Assembly: GCF_001956045.1 (NCBI RefSeq)
Contig: NZ_MRTH01000005.1
Span: forward strand, 124,001 to 188,000
From: Paenibacillus sp. FSL H7-0331
GTDB lineage: Bacteria; Bacillota; Bacilli; Paenibacillales; NBRC-103111
Direction of reading: 5' to 3'
Length of the DNA: 64,000 bases
Both the position numbers and the translations under genes were made by a program. Below the pieces are notes generated by a model. It did not search any database and was not told the DNA's origin. It saw nothing but the letters and a program-made list of their open reading frames with translations. This document shows, piece by piece, positions 36,178 through 45,175 of the stretch. Within the stretch, counting starts at the first letter, position 1. Each line of letters opens with the position of its first letter.

Positions 36178-36231
36178 GTCAAAAGAGCGCTTATTGCCAT
36201 CAAAGGCAATAAGCGCTCTTTTGACTATTGA
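36178..36231 (+). terminator. Strong terminator with 22-bp perfect stem
   Basis: Arms at 36178-36199 and 36206-36227 are perfect complements around the 6-base loop ATCAAA; the 3' arm contains CTCTTTTGACT. The T run is interrupted, so it may act by stem strength, or also as a processing or mRNA-stabilising hairpin. It stands 29 bases after the giant gene. Confidence 0.75.
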
Positions 36232-36460
36232 TACCTGCCATTAACTTCTCATTACAAATGAAGATTAATTTTTCATTGCCAATTCCAAGAGAGGGAGCCT
36301 ATAATAGACCAAATTGCAAACAGGTAATTTTTGTTAATAGTAAAGCTTGGGTAGGGAGATATGGCGGTTATAGATGATCTGTATCATTATTGTGACAAGT
36401 CACCTTGGGACAAGAGAAAATTAAACCAGCTCATTCCTCCAACTTATGGGGCATTTTTTG

Positions 36461-36694
36461 TTAACATGAGCAATGTATTACCCTGGAATCCAGGAAGGCA
36501 GTATTCGGAAATATACGTACTGGATGCCCGATTTCGTGATGGGGTGTGTTCAGCGGCAGGACGATTAGCGGGCAGCTTTGTTTGTGGGCTACGGGTGTGG
36601 TCTCGATATGAATTTCATCTACGCCTATCGACAGAATCTGGTTAATCTGCAGCTCTGGTAAGTCGAGCATTTCCTTGATATACTGGTTCTGCAT
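36461..36694 (-). pseudogene. ISL3-type transposase N-terminal remnant
   Basis: A 77-codon frame opening MQNQYIKEMLDLPELQINQI and continuing EIHIETTPVAHKQSCPL. This is the pattern of the start of ISL3 transposases, just before their zinc-finger-like CPxC region. After CPL the expected second Cys is missing and the text becomes irregular (HHEIGHPVRIFP) before a stop, so the frame is decayed and the catalytic part absent. It lies in the 697-base gap between the giant protein and the next kinase; the rest of that gap (36232-36460, 36695-36846) shows nothing I can name. Confidence 0.45.
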
Positions 36695-36846
36695 CTGTTA
36701 TTTCCTTTTTGTTAGTTGGTAGGACTTCCAACAATACAGGATTAGCAGGTGTTTTTCCATTTTCAACCTTAGATCAGTTCGTCAAGCACTGGCTTTGGTG
36801 TAGAGCCGAAATTCGGTTTACTATTTGAATAACAGGAGTACTTACG

Positions 36847-38655
36847 ATGCCGATCTGGATTCGATCATTATTAGGGATCAACAGAAGTTTCAGAGTAAAG
36901 CTGATTCTCAACTTATCTGTCATTATCTTGCTGGCTTTTGGCGTAACCGGTTATTTGACGTACCAGTATAATATGAGGCTGTTTGAGGAGGAAATCAGCA
37001 AACAGTTTTCGAGCACGAATCAAGAAGCGCTGGCCAAGATGGATCTTAAAGTACAGGAGATTATGCGAATTTCGCAAACGGTTGTGTTTAATCCGCAAAT
37101 TGAAAAGATGATTAGACAAATCAACTCCAATGAGGGCTCTGATGCATTCAGCGTATATTATGATAAAAAGCAAATTGAGGATCAGATTTTTCAGATTAAA
37201 ACCGATGCGCCTTATATTACTGGAATGTATCTGTATGATCTGGACGGAAACTCTACGTACTTTAAGTACACCACCTCAGCGATCAACACTCTAGATCAAG
37301 ATGTGTTTAGAGTCATTCGCTCAAAGCTTGATGATACCTATGGAGATCTGATATGGATGAATATGGCCTTGCCAAGCTCGATAGAGCCGAGTGGGCTTAG
37401 GAAAACGATTATTACGTCCCGATTGATGAAAAATAGCAACTTAAATACGTACGGTGTGCTGGTAATTACGATAGACGAATCTTTCTTTTCCAGTGCGCTC
37501 AAAGAATTGACGAAGGAAGGAACAGGTGATGTCCACTTGTTCAATCCGAATAAGGAGCTGCTTTACAGCAACTCACCGCAGGACTCGGAGGCAAGACTTC
37601 AGCAGCTGAGAAGCCTTAATGAAACTGAAGTTATCCATAATGATATGTTTGTTCAAGGAGAATCGAAAACGACTTCATTCAAGCTGGTGAGTGGCACTTC
37701 ATTGACAGAAATTCAGAAAAAGAACCGCGACATTTTCCAAAGAATTGTATATTCCGGTTTGATCAGCATCCTGCTCACAAGCGGTTTAATTGTGCTGTCC
37801 ACGGGAAATTTGCTGAGACCCCTTAAAGATTTGTTACAAGGGCTGCGCAAGGTACGGTCCGGGGATTTTGAGGCGCGAATCCAGATTCGAACGAAAGACG
37901 AGCTGGCTTATATCGCGGAGAGCTTTAATAATATGGCGGAGCATGTGGAGCGGTTGATCAAGGAAGTGTATATGACCCAGTTAAGTGAGAGAGATGCTGA
38001 GCTTAAAGCGCTGCAGGCACAGTTGAATCCACACTTTTTGCATAATATGTTTAACGAGATCTACTGGAAGCTGTATTTGCAGAACGAGAAAGAGACGGCG
38101 TCCTTGATCGCAGCGATATCGGAAATGTTAAAGTATTCTTTAATGCCCGTCAAAACCTTAACTACCGTGAGAGAGGATTTGCAGCAGATCCGTAATTATG
38201 TCAAGCTGCAGGCGGAGCTGTTTGAAGCGGATTTGGAAACCATTATCCAAGCAGATGAACAAATCCTCGAATGTGAAATTATGCGTTTTCTGATTCAACC
38301 GCTTGTCGAAAATGTATTTGTCCACGGATTCCGTAATAAAGTATCACATAAAATCCTCTTGATCAAAGCACGCAGCCTTGGTGGTTTTCTGGAGATCGAA
38401 GTGACGGATAATGGCTGCGGTATGGAGGAATCGGTCATTTCTTTGCTGCTTAGACGGGAAGGTACTTCCTTGCCACAACGCTCGGACGGGCGGGAGAGCC
38501 TTGGGGTGAGAAGTGTCGTAAGAAGAATCGAGCTCATACACGGTCCGCCTTATCGCCTGGAGATTGTTAGCGGACTCGGAAGCGGGACCACGATGCGGCT
38601 TATATTGCCCAACATCAACATTCAGAAGGGAGAACAGGAGCATGCTGAAAGGTAA
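36847..38655 (+). CDS. YesM-type sensor histidine kinase (second system)
   Basis: Membrane kinase of 602 residues. First helix about 20-40, extracytoplasmic sensor region about 41-300, second helix about 300-322, HAMP about 323-375, phospho-acceptor H396 in QLNPHFLHNMF, N-box LIQPLVENVFVHGF, G-box DNGCGM. The segment after the His is unusual (HNMFNEIYWK instead of the common YNTLNSI). AGGAG lies 8 bases before the ATG. Its last 14 bases overlap the regulator gene. It presumably senses the substrate of the third importer (40330-43945). Confidence 0.9.
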   Translation: MPIWIRSLLGINRSFRVKLILNLSVIILLAFGVTGYLTYQYNMRLFEEEISKQFSSTNQEALAKMDLKVQEIMRISQTVVFNPQIEKMIRQINSNEGSDAFSVYYDKKQIEDQIFQIKTDAPYITGMYLYDLDGNSTYFKYTTSAINTLDQDVFRVIRSKLDDTYGDLIWMNMALPSSIEPSGLRKTIITSRLMKNSNLNTYGVLVITIDESFFSSALKELTKEGTGDVHLFNPNKELLYSNSPQDSEARLQQLRSLNETEVIHNDMFVQGESKTTSFKLVSGTSLTEIQKKNRDIFQRIVYSGLISILLTSGLIVLSTGNLLRPLKDLLQGLRKVRSGDFEARIQIRTKDELAYIAESFNNMAEHVERLIKEVYMTQLSERDAELKALQAQLNPHFLHNMFNEIYWKLYLQNEKETASLIAAISEMLKYSLMPVKTLTTVREDLQQIRNYVKLQAELFEADLETIIQADEQILECEIMRFLIQPLVENVFVHGFRNKVSHKILLIKARSLGGFLEIEVTDNGCGMEESVISLLLRREGTSLPQRSDGRESLGVRSVVRRIELIHGPPYRLEIVSGLGSGTTMRLILPNINIQKGEQEHAER

Positions 38656-40198
38656 AGTGCTGATTGTGGAGGATCAGCCTAATTTTCGCAAGGGACTGAC
38701 CAAGATGTTTGAGGAGGGGCAGCTGGGATGGCAGGTTGTCGGTGAAGCCGGGAATGGGCAGGCTGCTCTGGAGCTGCTGGAACAAGTCAAGCCGGATCTG
38801 GTGCTTACCGATATTCGCATGCCGATTATGGATGGCATTGAGTTCGTCGGGCATTTACGCCGCAGCTACCCGGATATGCTGGTGGTCATTTTGACCGGCT
38901 ACAAAAATTTTGAGTATGCACAGGCGGCCGTACGCCATGGAGCGCTGGATCTCTTGATCAAGCCATGTACAGAGCAAGATGTGCATCAGGTGATGAACAA
39001 AGCGTATGAACGGTTTTATGAAAAGGTAGCGCTGCTGGAGAAGCAGCATGTGCAGCACAAACAGCAGCAGGATCAGGAGCTGCGTGCGGCTTTATTAGAC
39101 TTGCCTTATTCGATGGCTATATCCAGCAGTCTGGACGAAATTCTGAGGGGCCAGGAATTGTGGCTGCTGCAGTGGATTTATGAGGACACGGCCATTCATC
39201 ATTACGGGAAACATGACATGAGTCTGCTTCAGTTTGCTTTCTCCAACATTGTCGAGGAGCTGGTGAAAGAAGCAGCAATTCACGCAAGACTACTGCTCGT
39301 TGAGCACAACCGCTTTGTTCTGATCGCCGAATCGGGTATGTTGGAAGAGAGCTTGAAAGCAGCGATTCGGGATGCATCGTTACAATATTTAAAAATTCGG
39401 ATTGAGATGATTTCGATGGGAGCCGCACCTACTGCCAAACATTTGGCTGGCTTATACAATAGGTTCAAAGGGTTGGATTACGAATCAACAGACCCGCACG
39501 CTGCAGGCGAGGGCATAGGAGGTTATGGTACAACACTGTCATCCAACCAGGCCCGAGTCAAGGAATTGGAAGTTCAACTGATGTCTGCGATATTGATGGG
39601 CCAGGAGGATAGTCTTCAGCAGCTGTTGGATCGACTGGTTAAGGAGCTGTCCAGCAAATCACCGGAAGAGATGAAGATAGGGGCATTATCGCTTTCGATT
39701 GCTTTGCTTGGTACGATACAGAAACAATTTGATCCTGATGAAAACAGCCTGCTGCCCAAAATCCCCAGTGACATGCCGGAGGCCAACTGGACTCCAGAAG
39801 AGGTCACCCTGTGGGCGAGCGAGCAAGTGAAGAACTTTTTACTGCTGTTTAATAACTGGCAGGCACTTAAAAATGACAATTTGATCGAGAAAGCCGTCAA
39901 ATATATTGAAGAATATTATAATGAAGCTTGCAGACTGACAGATGTAGCAGCTTATGTGCACCTCAATGCAAGCTACTTCAGTGTATTGTTCAAGAAAACG
40001 GTAGGTGAGAGCTTTACCCGGTTTGTCACACGAACCCGTATGGACAAGGCAGCTCTGCTGCTGCGTAACACCGATATGAAAATTTTTGAGATCGCTTGTG
40101 CAGTTGGATTCGATGAACCGAACTATTTTACGAATGTGTTCAAGCAGCAGTATCAAATGACACCTAAAGAATATCGGAATTATCGGGTACCCGAATGA
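38642..40198 (+). CDS. YesN-type AraC response regulator (second system)
   Basis: Regulator of 518 residues. Receiver domain 1-120 with E10-D11, phospho-acceptor D57 (VLTDIRMP), T85 and K107. A long middle region about 130-410 of unknown fold could dimerise or sense. The C-terminal AraC double HTH (about 415-518) has DVAAYVHLNASYFSVLFKKT and EIACAVGFDEPNYFTNVFK. The start at 38642 is set by ACAGGAG just before it and by the receiver beginning at residue 5; it overlaps the kinase by 14 bases. Likely activator of the importer behind it. Confidence 0.9.
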   Translation: MLKGKVLIVEDQPNFRKGLTKMFEEGQLGWQVVGEAGNGQAALELLEQVKPDLVLTDIRMPIMDGIEFVGHLRRSYPDMLVVILTGYKNFEYAQAAVRHGALDLLIKPCTEQDVHQVMNKAYERFYEKVALLEKQHVQHKQQQDQELRAALLDLPYSMAISSSLDEILRGQELWLLQWIYEDTAIHHYGKHDMSLLQFAFSNIVEELVKEAAIHARLLLVEHNRFVLIAESGMLEESLKAAIRDASLQYLKIRIEMISMGAAPTAKHLAGLYNRFKGLDYESTDPHAAGEGIGGYGTTLSSNQARVKELEVQLMSAILMGQEDSLQQLLDRLVKELSSKSPEEMKIGALSLSIALLGTIQKQFDPDENSLLPKIPSDMPEANWTPEEVTLWASEQVKNFLLLFNNWQALKNDNLIEKAVKYIEEYYNEACRLTDVAAYVHLNASYFSVLFKKTVGESFTRFVTRTRMDKAALLLRNTDMKIFEIACAVGFDEPNYFTNVFKQQYQMTPKEYRNYRVPE

Positions 40199-40232
40199 TG
40201 GGTTTTAAACAAATATAAACAGATACCCAATG

Positions 40233-40258
40233 AAATTATAGATTCTTCTATAATTTTT
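40233..40258 (+). terminator. Terminator between regulator and importer
   Basis: AT-rich stem AAATTATAGA/TCTATAATTT with a 4-base loop and T tail. It separates the kinase/regulator pair from the importer, which therefore needs its own promoter. A weak candidate is TTGTTA (40271-40276), 17 bases, TTATAA (40294-40299). Confidence 0.65.
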
Positions 40259-40329
40259 CAAGGGTTTTTTTTGTTAAATCTCTTATGATTAGGTTATAAG
40301 AAATGAATGAATGAAGGAGTGAAACATAC

Positions 40330-41292
40330 GTGAGAGGAAGTACCCAAGGAGACTCCCGGAATTCAACAATGGCTCTTCGCAAGGCCTCGTCCCTGCACCG
40401 AAGAAGAAGATTGAAGCAAAATATCCCATTGTTTATTATGCTGGTTCCTGTGTTTGCCTTTTATATTTTATTCAAATATTGGCCTATGGGCGGTCTTGTT
40501 ATCGCTTTCAAAAATTACAATTTTGCAGATGGCATCCTGCATAGTCCATGGGTAGGCATGAAAAATTTCAATATCCTGTTCTCCAGCTCCAATACGCTCC
40601 AAATTATATGGAACACCTTTTGGCTCAGCTTTTTGAATTTGGTCATCGGATTTCCCGTACCTATATTTCTGGCGATCCTGCTTAATGAGGTCAGAAAAAC
40701 CTGGTTTAAAAAATGGGTGCAAACGATCATTTATTTACCGCATTTTTTCTCATGGATCATTGTATCCGGTATCGTACTTTCGTTATTTGCCACTGACTAC
40801 GGCTCGATCAATAAGGTGCTCAAGCTGTTGTCGATAGAACCGATCACCTTTTTGTATGAATCTAATTCCTGGATTGCGATATTTGTAGGCTCCGGCATTT
40901 GGAAGGAGATGGGGTTCAGCACCATTATTTACTTGGCTGCCCTGACGACCATTGATCCTTCCCTGTACGAATCCGCTGGCATGGATGGTGCCTCTAAGTG
41001 GCGGCAAATATGGCATATTACATTACCTGGCATTCGCCCAACCATCATTTTGCTGCTTATTCTTGCTATGGGCCGGCTGATGGAGGTTGGCTTTGATCAA
41101 GTGTACAACCTGCAGAACGCAGCGGTTGCCGACGTGTCCGAGGTCATTAGCACTTATATTTATAAAATTGGTTTGGGTAGCTCGCAGTTTAGCTTGACGA
41201 CCGCCATGGGGCTGTTCGAGTCGATTATTGGCTGTACGCTTGTGTTGATCGCCAACCATATTGCTCGCAAATTTGACCAGGCTTTATTTTAG
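40330..41292 (+). CDS. LplB-type ABC permease (third importer, GTG start)
   Basis: Channel subunit of 320 residues with a basic N-terminal extension (RKASSLHRRRRLKQNIP), six predicted helices and the EAA loop YESAGMDGASKWRQIWHITL (about 213-232). The GTG at 40330 has GAAGGAG 9 bases upstream; the first internal ATG has none. It is a paralogue of the permease at 25858, sharing long matching stretches such as FKYWPMGGLVIAFKNYNF and SPWVGMKNF. Thirteen bases separate it from the next gene. Confidence 0.9.
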   Translation: MRGSTQGDSRNSTMALRKASSLHRRRRLKQNIPLFIMLVPVFAFYILFKYWPMGGLVIAFKNYNFADGILHSPWVGMKNFNILFSSSNTLQIIWNTFWLSFLNLVIGFPVPIFLAILLNEVRKTWFKKWVQTIIYLPHFFSWIIVSGIVLSLFATDYGSINKVLKLLSIEPITFLYESNSWIAIFVGSGIWKEMGFSTIIYLAALTTIDPSLYESAGMDGASKWRQIWHITLPGIRPTIILLLILAMGRLMEVGFDQVYNLQNAAVADVSEVISTYIYKIGLGSSQFSLTTAMGLFESIIGCTLVLIANHIARKFDQALF

Positions 41293-41305
41293 AAGGGAGT
41301 ACTGC

Positions 41306-42178
41306 ATGAAAGCAACCAAAGGAGAAACCATTTTTTATGCCGTCAACTATGTACTGCTCGCGGCAATTGCCTTAACCTGCCTGCTGCCCTTTATCCATAT
41401 CATAGCCTTATCGTTAAGTGATCGTTCATCGGTGGAATCGGGACATGTTTTTTTCTGGCCGGTAGGTATGCAGTTTACGGCTTACAAGATTTTTTTCATT
41501 ACGAGCCCAGCTTTTACAGCATTCAAAAATAGTATTATTATTACGGTTGTCGGCGTCACGCTAAGTATGCTGGGTACGGTACTGGCTGCTTATCCCCTGT
41601 CGAGAGGTTATTTGATAGGACGTCGCTATTTCATCCTTGCCATGGTATTTACGATGCTGTTCTCTGGAGGATTAATTCCTACCTATCTTGTTGTTAAGAA
41701 CATGTCCTTAATTGATTCCTACTGGGCGATCTGGCTTACCGGATTCATCAGTACGTACAATATGCTGCTCATGCGAAGCTATTTTGAAAATATCCCCCAT
41801 GAGGTGGAAGAATCTGCTCGTATTGACGGATGCAACGATGTATCGCTGCTGATCCGAATCATACTGCCATTGTCGCTTCCGATGCTGGCCACACTGGCTC
41901 TCTTCTATGGAATCAATTATTGGAACACGTTCATGAGCGTATTGATGTACATTAACAAAAGCCAATTGCAAAATCTGACGGTTGTCGTTCAAGCGATGCT
42001 GCAAAAAAACGATCTGTTGAATTCCCCTTCCCTTAATTCCGATGAGCAGCAGATGGTTGCGACCGAAATGGTCAAATCGGTAGGCGTCGTCGTGCTGGTA
42101 GTTCCGATGCTGGTGGTGTACCCATTTTTGCAAAAATATTTTGTGAAAGGCGTTATGCTCGGTTCCGTTAAGGGTTGA
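41306..42178 (+). CDS. LplC-type ABC permease (third importer)
   Basis: Second channel subunit, 290 residues, six predicted helices, EAA loop HEVEESARIDGCNDVSLLIR (about 168-187), C-terminus KYFVKGVMLGSVKG. GAAGGGAG lies 7 bases before the ATG at 41306; an in-frame upstream Met at 41261 would overlap the previous gene and lacks a site. It is closest within the window to the permease at 26774. Confidence 0.9.
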   Translation: MKATKGETIFYAVNYVLLAAIALTCLLPFIHIIALSLSDRSSVESGHVFFWPVGMQFTAYKIFFITSPAFTAFKNSIIITVVGVTLSMLGTVLAAYPLSRGYLIGRRYFILAMVFTMLFSGGLIPTYLVVKNMSLIDSYWAIWLTGFISTYNMLLMRSYFENIPHEVEESARIDGCNDVSLLIRIILPLSLPMLATLALFYGINYWNTFMSVLMYINKSQLQNLTVVVQAMLQKNDLLNSPSLNSDEQQMVATEMVKSVGVVVLVVPMLVVYPFLQKYFVKGVMLGSVKG

Positions 42179-42235
42179 TTACGAGGGTTGTCCAGTTTAA
42201 CAAAACTAACCAATATAATTTCAGGAGGCGTTTGT

Positions 42236-43945
42236 ATGAACAGAAAGCTATGGATGGGAATGACCCTGGGAGTCGTAGCATTAGGCACAGCACTGGCTGG
42301 CTGCAGCAGCGATAATAAAGAAGGGGCACAAGCCAACAGCACAGATGGGGCAGCAGGGAATAAACCGGCGGCAGCGACGACAACGCCAGCTCCGGCAGCG
42401 CCAGCCAAACGCGGAGATATTACGGTTACGATGTATGATCGTGGAGCCGTACCTGCTTCGGAGGGGAATTATGAGGATAATCGCTGGACCAAATGGATTA
42501 ACCAAAACGGGCCAGCCAATGTGAAGTTCGTTCCCGTGCTGAGAAGCGATTCAACGAAAAAATTAAACGTACTGTTCGCGTCCGGTTCTGCCCCGGATAT
42601 TATTAACGAGTATAATACGCCGTTTCGTGGCAGCCTGTATGATCAAAAGCAGCTGATGCCTATTGATAATATTTTACCGTCTATGCCAGAATACCAGAAG
42701 CTGCTGACCCAATATCCACAGTTGAAAAAAGCGGGAACCAAGCCGGATGGCAAGATATACGAGATTGGCAAGGTAAAAGAAGCTACGCCTGCACATATTT
42801 TATTGATTCGTACCGATTGGCTGAAAAAACTGAATCTGGCGATGCCAACCACAACAGATGAATTATTGACCGTTGCCAAGGCATTTGCCGATCAAGATCC
42901 GGATGGTAATGGCAAGAAGGATACATATGGATTGAACATGAGCACATATTCAGAGCAAGCAATTAATGAAATATTCGGGGAGAGCTCATCCAGCACTTTG
43001 TTGGCTTGGGACATCAAGGATGGGAAAGTTGTCCGTGCCTGGGATAAAGAGCTGGCTTCCCTTACATTCAAGAAGCGTCTTTACGATGAAGGGCTTATCG
43101 ATAAGGATTATATCAATGATAAAGACGGGGCCAAGGCGAAGCAGGACTTTTTGAATGGCAAGATCGGCATTTACGTCAAGTTTACAGGCGGTTGGTATGA
43201 TTTTGTCATGAATGATTATGCGACGCTGAAGAAAAACGTACCCGGAGCGGAAGTGGCACCACTTGCTTATCCAAAATCACCAATGGGGACGTTCACAGGC
43301 GCTATCGATAACCCGATTCAAATGACAACCGTGATTAACGCGAAGGCGAAAAACCCCGAGGCGGTTGGACAATATCTGAACTTTATGATGAAGCCGGAGA
43401 ACGCATTAAAAATCATTAATGGAGATGAAGGCACCCACTGGAAAAAGGCTGCAAATGGATGTCCTCAAGCTATTGACCCGGCTAAGTCGAAAAATGAAGT
43501 CGGTTACGCTGGTGACTATACGATGTTCTTCTCCTCAGGTGTTGATAAATGCACGTTCGTCTTGAGTGGCTTTAACCCTGAAGTACCTGAGCAAAAAGCA
43601 GGTATGGACATGTATAGAGACATCCAGAAGATGTACTTCGATTCCAAAAGAGAATACCCAGGTATAACCTTAGGCGATCATATGCCCGTGTATTCTGCTG
43701 ATCTCAACTTGATCAATACAACTATTCTTAAAGAAAAAGGCGATCTTTTTGTCAAAGCTATTATTAGTGGAAGCAAATATAGCCCTGAACAGGCGATTAA
43801 GGATTCACAGGCTGCCTGGGATAAAGCGGATGGTAAAAAGCTTGAGGAATTCATGAACAAGTGGTATTCCGAAAATAAAGACAAAGCGTTCATGGCTAAG
43901 GATGTTAATGAAATTGTGAAACAGCAAATGGAGCAAGTGAAGTAA
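42236..43945 (+). CDS. LplA-type solute-binding lipoprotein (third importer)
   Basis: Binding protein of 569 residues with a canonical lipobox ALAGC (Cys23) and an Ala/Pro/Thr-rich spacer. The mature part opens ITVTMYDRGAVPASEGNYED and carries DPDGNGKKDTYGLN near 225. It is clearly homologous over its length to the lipoprotein at 27768. AGGAGGC stands 7 bases before the ATG. The gene is followed directly by intracellular sugar-modifying enzymes, so its ligand is probably the glycan fragment they process. Confidence 0.9.
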   Translation: MNRKLWMGMTLGVVALGTALAGCSSDNKEGAQANSTDGAAGNKPAAATTTPAPAAPAKRGDITVTMYDRGAVPASEGNYEDNRWTKWINQNGPANVKFVPVLRSDSTKKLNVLFASGSAPDIINEYNTPFRGSLYDQKQLMPIDNILPSMPEYQKLLTQYPQLKKAGTKPDGKIYEIGKVKEATPAHILLIRTDWLKKLNLAMPTTTDELLTVAKAFADQDPDGNGKKDTYGLNMSTYSEQAINEIFGESSSSTLLAWDIKDGKVVRAWDKELASLTFKKRLYDEGLIDKDYINDKDGAKAKQDFLNGKIGIYVKFTGGWYDFVMNDYATLKKNVPGAEVAPLAYPKSPMGTFTGAIDNPIQMTTVINAKAKNPEAVGQYLNFMMKPENALKIINGDEGTHWKKAANGCPQAIDPAKSKNEVGYAGDYTMFFSSGVDKCTFVLSGFNPEVPEQKAGMDMYRDIQKMYFDSKREYPGITLGDHMPVYSADLNLINTTILKEKGDLFVKAIISGSKYSPEQAIKDSQAAWDKADGKKLEEFMNKWYSENKDKAFMAKDVNEIVKQQMEQVK

Positions 43946-44070
43946 ATTAGCGAGATAGTCGGGTCACCAGGAGCTGGACATGAAATAGCGGGCTGGCTGT
44001 ACATGCCGTGCTCGCTTGAGTGCCCGGCTTCTTCTTATCGGTTGTCTATATCATGAGGAGGATTAATGTA

Positions 44071-45150
44071 ATGAACAAACTACAAGTAGCCATCATCGGT
44101 TGCGGCGGTATTGCCAATGGTAAGCATTTGCCCAGCCTGAGTAAAATAGATCAAGTAGAAATAGTTGCCTTTTGTGATCTTATTGTGGAAAGGGCCGAGC
44201 AGGCCGCAGATAAGTATGGCAATCCGGGGGCAAAGGTATTTGAAGACTATCGCGAGCTGCTGGCGAATCCATCCATTGATGTTGTTCATATCTGCACGCC
44301 GAATGATAGTCATGCCGAAATTTCTATTGCGGCTCTGGAAGCCGGCAAGCATGTCATGTGTGAAAAGCCGATGGCCAAAACGGCTGCGGATGCAAGACGA
44401 ATGGCGGAAGCCGCCAAGCGCACGGGCAAAAAGCTGACTATCGGTTACAATAATCGCTTTCGTGCGGATAGCCAATATTTAAAGAAGGTTGTTGAGGAAG
44501 GAGAGCTGGGAGACATTTATATGGCTAAGGCCCATGCGGTTCGCAGGCGCGGGGTTCCGACCTGGGGCGTATTTCTAGATGAAGACAAGCAGGGTGGGGG
44601 TCCGCTCATTGATATCGGAACACATGCGCTTGATTTGACAATGTGGTTAATGAACAATTACGAACCTAAGGTGGTGCTCGGCGTCACTTACCATAAGCTT
44701 TCCCACAAGCATAATGCAGCTAATTCCTGGGGCTCCTGGGACCCGGACAAGTTCAAGGTGGAGGATTCGGCGTTTGCGATGGTCATTATGAAGAACGGCG
44801 CAACCATTATGGTCGAATCGAGCTGGGCGTTAAACACACTCGATACGAAGGAAGCCAAATGCACGCTTTGCGGTACCGAAGGCGGGGCCGATATGCAGGA
44901 TGGCTTGCGTATCAACGGTGAAAAGTATGGTCGATTGTATGTGAATCAGCTTCAGTTTGAGGCCAAGGGTGCCGACTTCTATGATGGCAAGAAGGAAAGC
45001 ATGTCGGATAAAGAAATACGTATGTGGATCGAAGCGATTATCGATGATAAGGAGTTAATTGTAACTCCAGAGCAAGCGTGTGTAGTATCTGAGATACTGG
45101 AAGCTATCTATGAATCCAACCGAACAGGGCGCGCTGTCTATTTTGACTAG
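44071..45150 (+). CDS. Gfo/Idh/MocA family oxidoreductase
   Basis: NAD(P)-dependent sugar dehydrogenase of 359 residues. Rossmann motif GCGGIA (10-15), catalytic E98-K99-P100 (CEKPMAKT), and D181/H185 in PLIDIGTHALD, the expected general-base region. GAGGAGG lies 10 bases before the ATG at 44071. First of three members of this family in the locus. Such enzymes often oxidise the C3 hydroxyl of sugars or glycosides; the actual substrate is unknown. It is followed at once by a second member. Confidence 0.87.
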   Translation: MNKLQVAIIGCGGIANGKHLPSLSKIDQVEIVAFCDLIVERAEQAADKYGNPGAKVFEDYRELLANPSIDVVHICTPNDSHAEISIAALEAGKHVMCEKPMAKTAADARRMAEAAKRTGKKLTIGYNNRFRADSQYLKKVVEEGELGDIYMAKAHAVRRRGVPTWGVFLDEDKQGGGPLIDIGTHALDLTMWLMNNYEPKVVLGVTYHKLSHKHNAANSWGSWDPDKFKVEDSAFAMVIMKNGATIMVESSWALNTLDTKEAKCTLCGTEGGADMQDGLRINGEKYGRLYVNQLQFEAKGADFYDGKKESMSDKEIRMWIEAIIDDKELIVTPEQACVVSEILEAIYESNRTGRAVYFD

Positions 45151-45175
45151 TCTAACTGAAAAGAGGCCATCGGGT

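Noticed and set aside
36361..36645. 94-residue plus-strand ORF in the gap after the giant gene
   Set aside because: No recognisable family and no good ribosome binding site; it overlaps the decayed ISL3-like fragment on the other strand.
43986..44035. Possible terminator between the third binding protein and the first Gfo/Idh/MocA gene
   Set aside because: The stem AGCGGGC/GCCCGGCT needs a bulge and has a long loop and no clean T run.
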